From CAYUYM01 sp964449305 (GTDB lineage Bacteria; Bacteroidota; Ignavibacteria; SZUA-365; CAYQST01): a stretch of 12,488 nt of DNA. The notes below the pieces were generated by a model. It saw only the letters and a program-made list of their open reading frames with translations. It did no database searches and was not told where the DNA came from. Both the position numbers and the translations under genes were made by a program. Location of the stretch: NCBI GenBank assembly GCA_964449305.1, contig CAYUYM010000104.1, positions 1-12,488 on the forward strand. The letters are read 5' to 3'. This document shows, piece by piece, positions 5,621-12,488 of the stretch (positions are counted from its first letter, which is position 1; the number at the start of each line of letters is the position of its first letter).

Positions 5621-8600
5621 ATGTTCCATAGACCACACCTCCACCGCGTGATCCGGCAAATCTCCCACCTGTTCCCCCTCTGTCTTCTGATCCTTCTCCC
5701 CCTCCAGCATGGTGCGGCGCAGACCGTCCCCCCACCCACCTCGTCGGAAGCCCTGCGTGAAGCGCCCCTCCCCACTCCGGCGATCCCGGCCGATCTCACA
5801 CCCGTGAACTTCACGTTCTACGGCGCCATGCCCTTCATCCGCCGCAGCCGCGACCTGGACACCTCCGGCGCATGGATCGATCGTGCCAACCCGATGCTGA
5901 AGTTCTTTGTTCGTCGGGATGGAATGCACAAGATCACACGCGACTTTCTCGTCGGTGCTGGCGTGGATCCGGCAACCCTCGATCCATCCACCATGGCGCT
6001 CTATCGCAAGGGACGGCAGGTGGCCCTGTACCCCGTCGGCATGGAGGATGGACGCTTCGACGAGGCCGATTATCTCCTGTTCATCGGGCAGCGAAACCGT
6101 GACGAGGGGGACTACCGCGCCGTCCCGCTGAACCCGGATTCCCTCTATCCCCAGTACCTCGACAAGTACACCGATTCCTGCGCCTACTTCCTGCGCTTCG
6201 GCGTGACGAACCCGCTGCGCATCACCAATGCTCCCGCGTCCAGCGCACCTTCCAAGGATTCGCTCACCTGGCATGTGATGAGCCTCCATCTGGAGGAGGA
6301 CAACGCCCTCACGTTTCTCTCCCAGAACACGCATCAGAATCTCAACCCCGAATGGACCATCGTGGACAGTTGGATCATGAACTCCATGCAGCCTGGCAAC
6401 CTGGTGAGAAAGGCGCTCATGGCAGACAACATCATCCCCAATCGGATATGCTCACTCCTCATCAGGATGGGAAGCCTTCAGGGGAAGACGAACGTGACAC
6501 CGAATCATCGCGTCCGTGTGCGTTTCACTTCCACCACATGGTTCGATTCGCTCACGTTCAACACCAACCAGCAGGTGGTGATGCGATCCGCCGTCCCATC
6601 CAACTATGTGAAGGTGTTCCCCGATACACTGCATGTCGAGAGCGTGAATGTTCAGCAGGGTTACTCGTCGTTGTATCTCGACTGGATCGATCTCGATTAC
6701 CCGCGCTGGCTCGTGGCCCGGCAGGGACAGCTCCAGTTTTCCATCGATCCGTCGATGCCCAGGGGGCCGCGCAACATCGCCGTCCGCACCATTGCCGCAG
6801 CAGGAAGGGTGGATGCCTTCCGAACGCGCAATGGTGGCACCCAGCGCATCACCTCGGCATCGTTTCTCCCCGACACGCGGACGCTGGTCGCCATCGACTC
6901 GGTGACCGAGGGCGACGAATACCTCTTCGTCGCGCACGACAGCTGCCTCATCCCGACCTCGCCCTCCATGGTGCGCTTCTCCGCGGACCGCACACCCCAG
7001 CAGCAGGGGCGCTACGTCATGCTCGCCCCGCAGAAACTCCTCACCGAGGCCCGCGACTATTGCAGCTTCGTCGCGAATGCCTACGCCACCACGGCCGTGG
7101 CCGTGCCGGTGGAGACGCTCTACGACGAGTATGCCTTCGGCAACTACAACCCCGAGGTGATCAAGCTGTTCGTGCTTGATGCCATGGTGCGCTGGCGGCA
7201 GGCACAGCCGCTGCATCTCGCCCTCTGCGGCGACGCCAACCTCAACATGAAGGCCCGCACCGGCGACTATCGCGAAACGCTTGTCCCCACCTATGGTGTC
7301 CCTTCAACTGATCTCTGGTTCGTGTGCTTCGATTCCGCATTTGTCCATCAATCCCTGTATGTCGGAAGAATCCCCGTGCGGACAGGCGCCGAGCTTGCGG
7401 CGTATCGTGACCGCCACCAGCGGCATCTCACACAGAAGCCCGACATGTGGACGAAGTCCCTCATCCTCTTCTCCGGCGGCGAGTACTTCGAAAACGATCA
7501 GCAGCTCCAGGCCTATCAGGACATCAACCGGAACGTGATCTCCCTTGCTGTGACACCGGCACCGTTCGCCGGCCGCGCCCAGCATTTCTACAAGACGGCT
7601 GTGCCACCCACGAACTTCGGCCCGTTCACGTCGGCCTTCGTCCAAAGCGTCATGGACGAGGGCGCCCTGGCCATCTCCTTCAGCGGGCACTCGGCCTCCA
7701 CACTGTGGGACAACTCCATCACCGATCCCGCCCAGCTCTACAACGTGCACCAGCGCGGATCGTTGATCACCGACTTCGGATGCGCATCGGCGCAGTTCGC
7801 CCTGCCCGACGTCATGTCCTTCGGCGAACGCAACCTCGTGACCCCGTCGGCCCAGGCCCTCGCCTACATCGGCAACACCACCTTCGGCTACCTCGCCACC
7901 ATGTCCATCCTCCCCCCGATCTTCTACGGCGCGCTGCTGCGCGACGGGCATCCGAACCTGGGGCAGGCCCATGCCGTTGCACGCCGCCGCCTGCTCGGGA
8001 CCTACGGCGAGGGACCGATGACGAACAACACCGCAGCGATGTCGGAACTGCTGGGCGATCCCATCATCACACTGCAGATTCCGCAGAAGGTGGAACTGGC
8101 CGCGAGGCGTGAATGGATCGCGCCCCAGTCCGAGATCTTCACGGATGCCATGGACACGCTCCGCTTCCGGATGATCTATGCGAACTTCGGAAAGTCCGTG
8201 GCCGACACCTTCAGCGTCCGCATCGAGGACCGCAGCGACACCACAAACCCCTCGGTGCAGTTCATGACGCGCCGCATTCCAGGGCTCCTCGACACGCTCT
8301 TCATTGCCGTCCCCTCCAACCGCATCACCGGCACCCGGCACCTCACTGTGACCCTCGATGCCTTCAACTCGGTGGTGGAGGATGACAAAACGAACAACAC
8401 TGCGGACTACCAGTACGAGGTCCTCTCCACGCTTGTCTCCATCGTGAATGCCGATGCTGTGGACATGTCGCTTGGCTGGAGAAACCATGCGCTGCTCAAC
8501 CCGCTCCTTTCACCCGGCCCGGTGAACAACGTCATCTTCGAGTTCGACACCGACCCCGCCTTCCCCTCGCCTGTGCGCATGTCCGTGCCGTATGGAAAGA

Positions 8601-10543
8601 CGGTGACGCGTCTGGGGACGCCACCCGCTCTGCAGCCCGACAGGCATCATTTCTGGCGGGCCATCCTCGACGCGCCGGACCAGAAGTACATCGGGCCGTT
8701 TCAGGCATGGAGTGGTGACCAACGCGCCCCCTTTGTCCAGCGTGATTCCCTCTCCTTCATCGCCGGTTCCATCAGCAATGGAAGCATCGATTCTGCTGGT
8801 GTCACACTCCGGCCTCCGCAGCGCGCCATCTCGGTGGTCTCCGCCGGGACAATGGATGGCAACCTCGCGGCGATCCTTGTCGATGGCGTCAACGTGCTGG
8901 GAACGAACGCCATCGCCGGCTATGGCATCGCCGCATTCGATGCGACAACGATGCGTCTGAAGGAACAGCGCATTTTTCTGACCAATGTCACCGAGGAGGA
9001 AGCCGACTCGATGGCGGCATTCATCGGGCGGGCGACATCGTCGGACTATCTCGTGATCACTGCCGGAGGTGATCCGCGGCGAAACCGCGACCGCTTCGCC
9101 GCCGCCTTCAGGGCACTGGGGGCCAGACGCATCGACAGCCTCGCCGACAATGCCTCCTACATGCTCGCCGGCCGGCCCGGCGCCGCTCCCGGATCAGCGG
9201 TGGAACGCTGGCTTGCACGCGGACTCGGGCGCGTCCAGTTCGACTCCGTCTACGCCGCACAACAGGACACCGTTGTCATCAAATCCCCGCTCATCGGCAC
9301 GGCGGCTGCATGGCGCAGCGTGTATGCCGTGCATGCATCGACCAATCCCCCGGCACAACTGTTCAAATTCAGCGGCCTCGACAGCACGGGCACGGCAATG
9401 TTCTACATGGAGCGTCGCACCATCGACAGCATCGACATTGCGACCATTGATGCACGGCAGTTTCCCATGCTCTCCATCACCACCCTCCTCCTGCCCGGGA
9501 TCAGCACGGTGCAGCCCCGCCTGGGCATGCTTGGCGTGGACTACCTTCACCTCCCGGAGCTGGCGTTCAACTACCAGTCCCTCTCCATGGCAGAAGACAC
9601 CGTGGACATGGCACAGAGCAACGACTTCGCGCTCGGCATCCTGAACGCCGGCGAGGTGGCCGCGCCCCCCGTCCCGGTTGACGTGGAGCTTCTGACCTCC
9701 GACAACCGGCGCGTCCCGCTTGCAGCCATCAACACGCCGACGCTGGCGCCCAATGCCTGGTTCGACACCACCATCACGGTGCCCGGCCTGCTCCAGACAG
9801 GGCGGCAGCGCGTGATCTGCCGCATGAACGCGAACCAGGTGGTGAAGGAACAGTTCACCACGAACAACACCTATGTTCTCGCCTATGAGATCCGACGCGA
9901 CACCACGCGCCCGACGCTGACGGTGACGCTCGACAGGCTGCCACCCATCGACATGGATTTTGTGCGGCCCACACCGGAGATTCACGTCACGCTTTCATCG
10001 AAATATGGGATCATCACCGAGCAGGACCGCTTCACCCTCCGGCTGAACGACACGCTCATCACACCGGGCGATCCACGCGTCATCTTCACACCCGGCACCG
10101 GCAGCGCACCTGCCGAGCTCCACTTCACCCCGGAGCTGGTCGATGGCATTCATGAACTCGCCGTCAACGGCCGCGACAATTTCAACAACAGCGCCTTCGA
10201 TGTGGACTACCGCTGGCATGTGCAGGTGAACCACACACCGGCGCTGCGCGAGATCATGAACTACCCGAACCCGTCGTCTGGAGCCACGGCGTTCACCTGG
10301 ATCGCCACCGGCGAGGCGCCACCCGAGGAGGTCACCGTGAAGATCTTCACGGTGAGCGGGCGGCTCATCCGCCTCATCCGGGCAACGGAAGCGGATCTGC
10401 GTCTCGGCTTCGACAGCCTGCCCTGGGATGGGCGTGACGAGGATGGTGACCTCCCCGCCAATGGTGTCTACTTCTACAAGGTCATCTCCCGCATACGCGG
10501 CCAGCAGTTCGAGTACATCGGCAAGCTCGCCGTGCTCCGCTGA
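5621..10543 (+). CDS. porU: gingipain-type C25 cysteine peptidase, probable T9SS sortase PorU
   Basis: A 1640-residue exported peptidase of family C25. PorU acts at the outer membrane: it removes the C-terminal signal of T9SS cargo and attaches the cargo to the surface. Residues 1-34 are a signal peptide (LLILLPLQHGAAQ). Residues 90-195 match the PorU N-terminal beta domain (FFVRRDGMHKITRDFL, then DYLLFIGQ). The C25 core spans about 465-830: STDLWFVCFD (562-571), LYVGRIPVR (579-587), catalytic His690 in SFSGHSA and Cys721 in DFGCASAQF. After it come a CARDB/Ig-like domain (about 828-935), an fn3-like segment (945-1035), an ILEI/FAM3-like domain (about 1069-1188), a second CARDB-like domain (1310-1425), an Ig-like domain (1430-1535) and a FlgD/T9SS-type C-terminal domain (1545-1640, starting at MNYPNP). 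This is longer than Porphyromonas PorU (about 1150). The frame extends upstream to 4577; the ATG at 5621 is chosen for the signal peptide. It could instead be an exported gingipain-like protease. Confidence 0.85.
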   Translation: MFHRPHLHRVIRQISHLFPLCLLILLPLQHGAAQTVPPPTSSEALREAPLPTPAIPADLTPVNFTFYGAMPFIRRSRDLDTSGAWIDRANPMLKFFVRRDGMHKITRDFLVGAGVDPATLDPSTMALYRKGRQVALYPVGMEDGRFDEADYLLFIGQRNRDEGDYRAVPLNPDSLYPQYLDKYTDSCAYFLRFGVTNPLRITNAPASSAPSKDSLTWHVMSLHLEEDNALTFLSQNTHQNLNPEWTIVDSWIMNSMQPGNLVRKALMADNIIPNRICSLLIRMGSLQGKTNVTPNHRVRVRFTSTTWFDSLTFNTNQQVVMRSAVPSNYVKVFPDTLHVESVNVQQGYSSLYLDWIDLDYPRWLVARQGQLQFSIDPSMPRGPRNIAVRTIAAAGRVDAFRTRNGGTQRITSASFLPDTRTLVAIDSVTEGDEYLFVAHDSCLIPTSPSMVRFSADRTPQQQGRYVMLAPQKLLTEARDYCSFVANAYATTAVAVPVETLYDEYAFGNYNPEVIKLFVLDAMVRWRQAQPLHLALCGDANLNMKARTGDYRETLVPTYGVPSTDLWFVCFDSAFVHQSLYVGRIPVRTGAELAAYRDRHQRHLTQKPDMWTKSLILFSGGEYFENDQQLQAYQDINRNVISLAVTPAPFAGRAQHFYKTAVPPTNFGPFTSAFVQSVMDEGALAISFSGHSASTLWDNSITDPAQLYNVHQRGSLITDFGCASAQFALPDVMSFGERNLVTPSAQALAYIGNTTFGYLATMSILPPIFYGALLRDGHPNLGQAHAVARRRLLGTYGEGPMTNNTAAMSELLGDPIITLQIPQKVELAARREWIAPQSEIFTDAMDTLRFRMIYANFGKSVADTFSVRIEDRSDTTNPSVQFMTRRIPGLLDTLFIAVPSNRITGTRHLTVTLDAFNSVVEDDKTNNTADYQYEVLSTLVSIVNADAVDMSLGWRNHALLNPLLSPGPVNNVIFEFDTDPAFPSPVRMSVPYGKTVTRLGTPPALQPDRHHFWRAILDAPDQKYIGPFQAWSGDQRAPFVQRDSLSFIAGSISNGSIDSAGVTLRPPQRAISVVSAGTMDGNLAAILVDGVNVLGTNAIAGYGIAAFDATTMRLKEQRIFLTNVTEEEADSMAAFIGRATSSDYLVITAGGDPRRNRDRFAAAFRALGARRIDSLADNASYMLAGRPGAAPGSAVERWLARGLGRVQFDSVYAAQQDTVVIKSPLIGTAAAWRSVYAVHASTNPPAQLFKFSGLDSTGTAMFYMERRTIDSIDIATIDARQFPMLSITTLLLPGISTVQPRLGMLGVDYLHLPELAFNYQSLSMAEDTVDMAQSNDFALGILNAGEVAAPPVPVDVELLTSDNRRVPLAAINTPTLAPNAWFDTTITVPGLLQTGRQRVICRMNANQVVKEQFTTNNTYVLAYEIRRDTTRPTLTVTLDRLPPIDMDFVRPTPEIHVTLSSKYGIITEQDRFTLRLNDTLITPGDPRVIFTPGTGSAPAELHFTPELVDGIHELAVNGRDNFNNSAFDVDYRWHVQVNHTPALREIMNYPNPSSGATAFTWIATGEAPPEEVTVKIFTVSGRLIRLIRATEADLRLGFDSLPWDGRDEDGDLPANGVYFYKVISRIRGQQFEYIGKLAVLR

Positions 10544-10565
10544 CGCGCGACCATGGCTTCCTCCG

Positions 10566-10595
10566 CGCCGCAGACGTCTGCACCGGCGTGCGGCG
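10566..10595. terminator. GC-rich inverted repeat after the C25 peptidase gene
   Basis: CGCCGCA (10566-10572) pairs with TGCGGCG (10589-10595). The interior holds a perfect 12-base palindrome GCAGACGTCTGC (10570-10581) that would compete with it. It lies 23 bases past the stop of the plus-strand peptidase, in the convergent gap. No real U-run follows (only TTT after GGTGG), so termination is a guess from position. Confidence 0.35.
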
Positions 10596-10607
10596 GTGGT
10601 TTCCCGT

Positions 10608-10624
10608 CACGATCAGGGATCGTG
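10608..10624. terminator. short perfect hairpin at the convergent junction
   Basis: CACGATC (10608-10614), a three-base loop AGG, then GATCGTG (10618-10624). It overlaps the stop codon of the minus-strand esterase (10613-10615) and lies 65 bases after the stop of the C25 peptidase. Placed between converging genes, it could help end transcripts from either side. There is no U-tract on either strand and the stem is only 7 bp. Confidence 0.3.
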
Positions 10625-11332
10625 CCGTCGTTGGTTCAGCATCCACTGGTAGAGCCCGGGGTTTGCATACGTCGCCGTCCAGGAGTCATGGCCGACACCG
10701 GGGTAGATTGTGCAGCGGACATCGGCGCCGAGCTCCCGGAGAGCCTTCTCCATGCGCCTCGTGGGGCCGACGGGCACTAGATCGTCATCCTCACCATGGA
10801 AGAGCCAGACGGGGATGTGGCGCACCGCCGCGGCATTGGCGACGAGGCCCGTGCCACAGACAGGCGCGAGCGAGGCGAAGCGACGGGGTTCCGCATATGC
10901 GAGATTCCAGACGGCAAAGCCCCCCATTGACAGGCCGGTGAGATGGATGCGGTCGGGATCAACACGGTAGTGCGCCTCGATGTGATCAAGCAGGGCGGAG
11001 AGCTGCGGTACGGACCATTGTTCCCCTGCGGGGCATTGCGGGGCGACAAGGATGAACGGGAAGCGCCCGCCCTCCAGGATGCGACGTGGCGGGCCATGGC
11101 GCATGACGAGGGAGAGGTCCGAACCTCGTTCACCAGAGCCGTGGAGGAAGAGCACAAGCGGCCATGCAGCATCGGTGCTGTCGTACCCGGGGGGAAGATA
11201 CAGGAGATACTCCCCCTCCGCCTGGATGATGACCGGGCGGGCGAAGCTCTCGCGCAGCAGGATGGTGGAATCCGGTGACTGACTCAGCAATGGTGCCATG
11301 GGGAGCAGGAGAAGGAGCAGGATGAAGCGCAT
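10613..11332 (-). CDS. secreted alpha/beta-hydrolase (esterase / PHB-depolymerase-like)
   Basis: A 239-residue serine hydrolase of the alpha/beta fold, in the group annotated as prolyl-oligopeptidase-like, carboxylesterase or poly(3-hydroxybutyrate)-depolymerase-like. Residues 1-18 form a signal peptide (MRFILLLLLLPMAPLLSQ), so it works outside the cytoplasm. The oxyanion motif is FLHGSGERG (62-70). The nucleophile Ser135 is in GLSMGG; the acid is probably Asp183 in HGEDDDLVP; the base is His215 in GVGHDSW. The length suits a minimal single-domain enzyme without a lid or binding module. Probable substrates are small esters or oligomers, but nothing here fixes them. The ATG at 11332 begins right at the signal peptide; no Shine-Dalgarno is visible. 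It lies 134 bases after the dockerin/T9SS gene with a strong hairpin between them, so it is probably transcribed separately, and it converges on the C25 peptidase. Confidence 0.88.
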   Translation of the reverse strand: MRFILLLLLLPMAPLLSQSPDSTILLRESFARPVIIQAEGEYLLYLPPGYDSTDAAWPLVLFLHGSGERGSDLSLVMRHGPPRRILEGGRFPFILVAPQCPAGEQWSVPQLSALLDHIEAHYRVDPDRIHLTGLSMGGFAVWNLAYAEPRRFASLAPVCGTGLVANAAAVRHIPVWLFHGEDDDLVPVGPTRRMEKALRELGADVRCTIYPGVGHDSWTATYANPGLYQWMLNQRRHDP

Positions 11333-11412
11333 GAGTACGGGACCGGTCTGTGTGGTGGTGGAAGGATGCTGATGGACGGGGGAGCCCCGGTGTGATGGCG
11401 TGCGATAACGAT

Positions 11413-11448
11413 GAGAGGCTGACCCGGTGCAGACCGGATCAGCCTCTC
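11413..11448 (-). terminator. strong terminator hairpin after the T9SS cargo gene
   Basis: GAGAGGCTGA (11413-11422) pairs perfectly with TCAGCCTCTC (11439-11448). Inside, after one C/A mismatch, CCGGT (11424-11428) pairs with ACCGG (11433-11437) around a four-base loop GCAG, for 15 paired bases in all. It starts 18 bases past the stop of the minus-strand cargo gene. The sequence after it on the minus strand (ATCGTTATCG) has no long T-run, but the stem is the strongest inverted repeat I found in the window and its position is right for a transcript end. Confidence 0.7.
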
Positions 11449-11466
11449 GCTGGTCGGAATGATGGG

Positions 11467-12488
11467 TTACTTGGCGAGGACGAGCTTGATGGACTTGTTG
11501 AAGGTGAGTCCGGATTCCACGCCCTGCATGCTGATGGTGGCGATGTAGTTGCCGCTCTGGAGGGCGGAGCCATCGAAGGTGGTGTTGAATTCACCGGCCT
11601 CGACGCGGGCGTTCACCAGTGTGGCCACCGTCCTGCCGAGCACGTCGGAGACGACGAGCTGAACGTTGCTGGGTTCGGGCACGCTGTAGCTGATCTTCGT
11701 CGACGGGTTGAACGGGTTCGGATAGTTCTGCTGCATGTCGAAGGTGAGCGTTGATGCCTCGATGCCGTCCTTCGATGTGGGATGCGAGCGCATCCAGTTC
11801 AGCTTGACGCCGACATAGTCGAAGTTGTTGATCAGGCCGTTTCCATCCGCATCCATGTAGCAGCCCTCGGGGGTGAGCCAGGGCACGGACGCCTGCGGTG
11901 TCCAGTTCAGGAAGGCGAGGGGAAGCGGATCGACCATGTAGCGCGCCGGACCGACAAGCCAGTCCGTCCGCTGGTTGGCATCGTACAGATACTTGTTGAG
12001 AGACTTGCGATCACCGTAGTTGACGGCACCATCGTTGTTCACATCGCCCGGCCACACCACGCAGGGAGTCGTTCCCGGATGCACGAGCATGAGCGTCCCC
12101 TTCGGCAGCGAGAAGTTGTCGTAGTTGCCGCAGGAGTTCTTCGAGGTGATGGTGGTGGAGATGCTGTAGAACCCCGGTTCGAGCGTGGACGGCAGGTTGA
12201 TGGCCTGCGAGCCCGAGAGGATCTGTCCGGCAAGCTTGGTGTCGTTGACGACGGCGATGAACTTGGACGTGGGGATCGTGGGTGTCGGGGCACCGACCTT
12301 CTCGAAGGTGATGGTGGCGGTGAAGTTGGATTCCGCGGTCGGGTAGTTCAGCGAGTACTTCGCATAGACGGTGCTCGGAAGCTCGGCGAATGCGATGGGC
12401 GTGCCGGCTGCGTCGGTGAATTCCATGGTGGCAATGTTCGCCGGGAATGAGCACGGCGGGGCCACATAGATCTCCACACGGCCGATGC
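11467..12488 (-). CDS. T9SS-exported protein with dockerin-like repeats, C-terminal part (cut by window edge)
   Basis: The frame is open to the right edge, so the N-terminus and signal peptide lie outside the window; a GTG at 12477 is not the true start. Counting from there, residues 1-135 are a Ser/Thr/Pro-rich beta domain of no recognised family. Residues 144-226 hold two dockerin type I-like calcium loops, GDVNNDGAVNYGDRKSL (144-160) and DADGNGLINNFDYVGV (209-224), separated by an unusually long spacer. Residues 245-336 are a typical T9SS type A sorting domain: QQNYPNPFNPSTKISYSVPE (249-268), VSDVLGRTVATLV, FDGSALQSGNYIATI and the final KSIKLVLAK. The protein should cross the outer membrane by T9SS and lose this domain, probably through a PorU sortase such as the one encoded nearby. 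Its role may be adhesion or matrix attachment; no enzyme domain is visible in this part. A strong hairpin follows the TAA. Confidence 0.9.
   Translation of the reverse strand, partial: IGRVEIYVAPPCSFPANIATMEFTDAAGTPIAFAELPSTVYAKYSLNYPTAESNFTATITFEKVGAPTPTIPTSKFIAVVNDTKLAGQILSGSQAINLPSTLEPGFYSISTTITSKNSCGNYDNFSLPKGTLMLVHPGTTPCVVWPGDVNNDGAVNYGDRKSLNKYLYDANQRTDWLVGPARYMVDPLPLAFLNWTPQASVPWLTPEGCYMDADGNGLINNFDYVGVKLNWMRSHPTSKDGIEASTLTFDMQQNYPNPFNPSTKISYSVPEPSNVQLVVSDVLGRTVATLVNARVEAGEFNTTFDGSALQSGNYIATISMQGVESGLTFNKSIKLVLAK

Noticed and set aside
7304..8488. 394-residue minus-strand open frame inside the C25 gene
   Set aside because: It is rich in Gly, His, Val and Arg with no motifs, and lies antisense to the catalytic region of the peptidase.

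Overview
The window reads as chromosomal DNA of a GC-rich bacterium that has a type IX secretion system (T9SS). Three things point to the Bacteroidota/FCB side of the tree, and perhaps to the Kapabacteria/Ignavibacteria/Chlorobi-related lineages: a gingipain-type (C25) PorU-like peptidase, a cargo protein with a textbook T9SS type A sorting domain, and TAnnTTTG-like promoters with mostly absent Shine-Dalgarno sites. The lineage is inferred from gene content only; there is no rRNA or other phylogenetic marker here.

Layout. On the minus strand, reading from the right edge: a T9SS-exported, dockerin-bearing protein cut by the window end (11467-12488), with a strong hairpin just after it (11413-11448), then a secreted alpha/beta-hydrolase esterase (10613-11332). 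The very large C25 peptidase (5621-10543) is on the plus strand, convergent with the esterase and divergent from the next gene. Left of it, all on the minus strand, are a calcineurin-type metallophosphoesterase (4538-5443), a secreted protein with Ig/fn3-like domains and no firm family (2449-4323), and gatE followed by the start of gatD (349-2274 and 1-352), which overlap by 4 bases.

The genes fall into two themes. The first is the envelope/secretome: the C25 peptidase probably acts at the cell surface in T9SS cargo maturation or as an exported protease, the dockerin protein is a T9SS cargo, and the esterase and the Ig/fn3-like protein carry signal peptides. The second is translation: GatE and GatD form the glutamine-specific Glu-tRNA(Gln) amidotransferase.

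The main surprise is that GatDE is regarded as an archaeal system, while bacteria normally use GatCAB or GlnRS. An intact gatE and an apparently normal gatD start in a T9SS-bearing bacterium suggest an old inter-domain transfer, or a bacterial GatDE branch. The second point of interest is a segment of the C25 peptidase (about residues 1069-1188) that resembles the ILEI/FAM3 (PANDER-like) domain known from animal secreted proteins. I see no CRISPR array, tRNA, rRNA, insertion sequence or phage gene.
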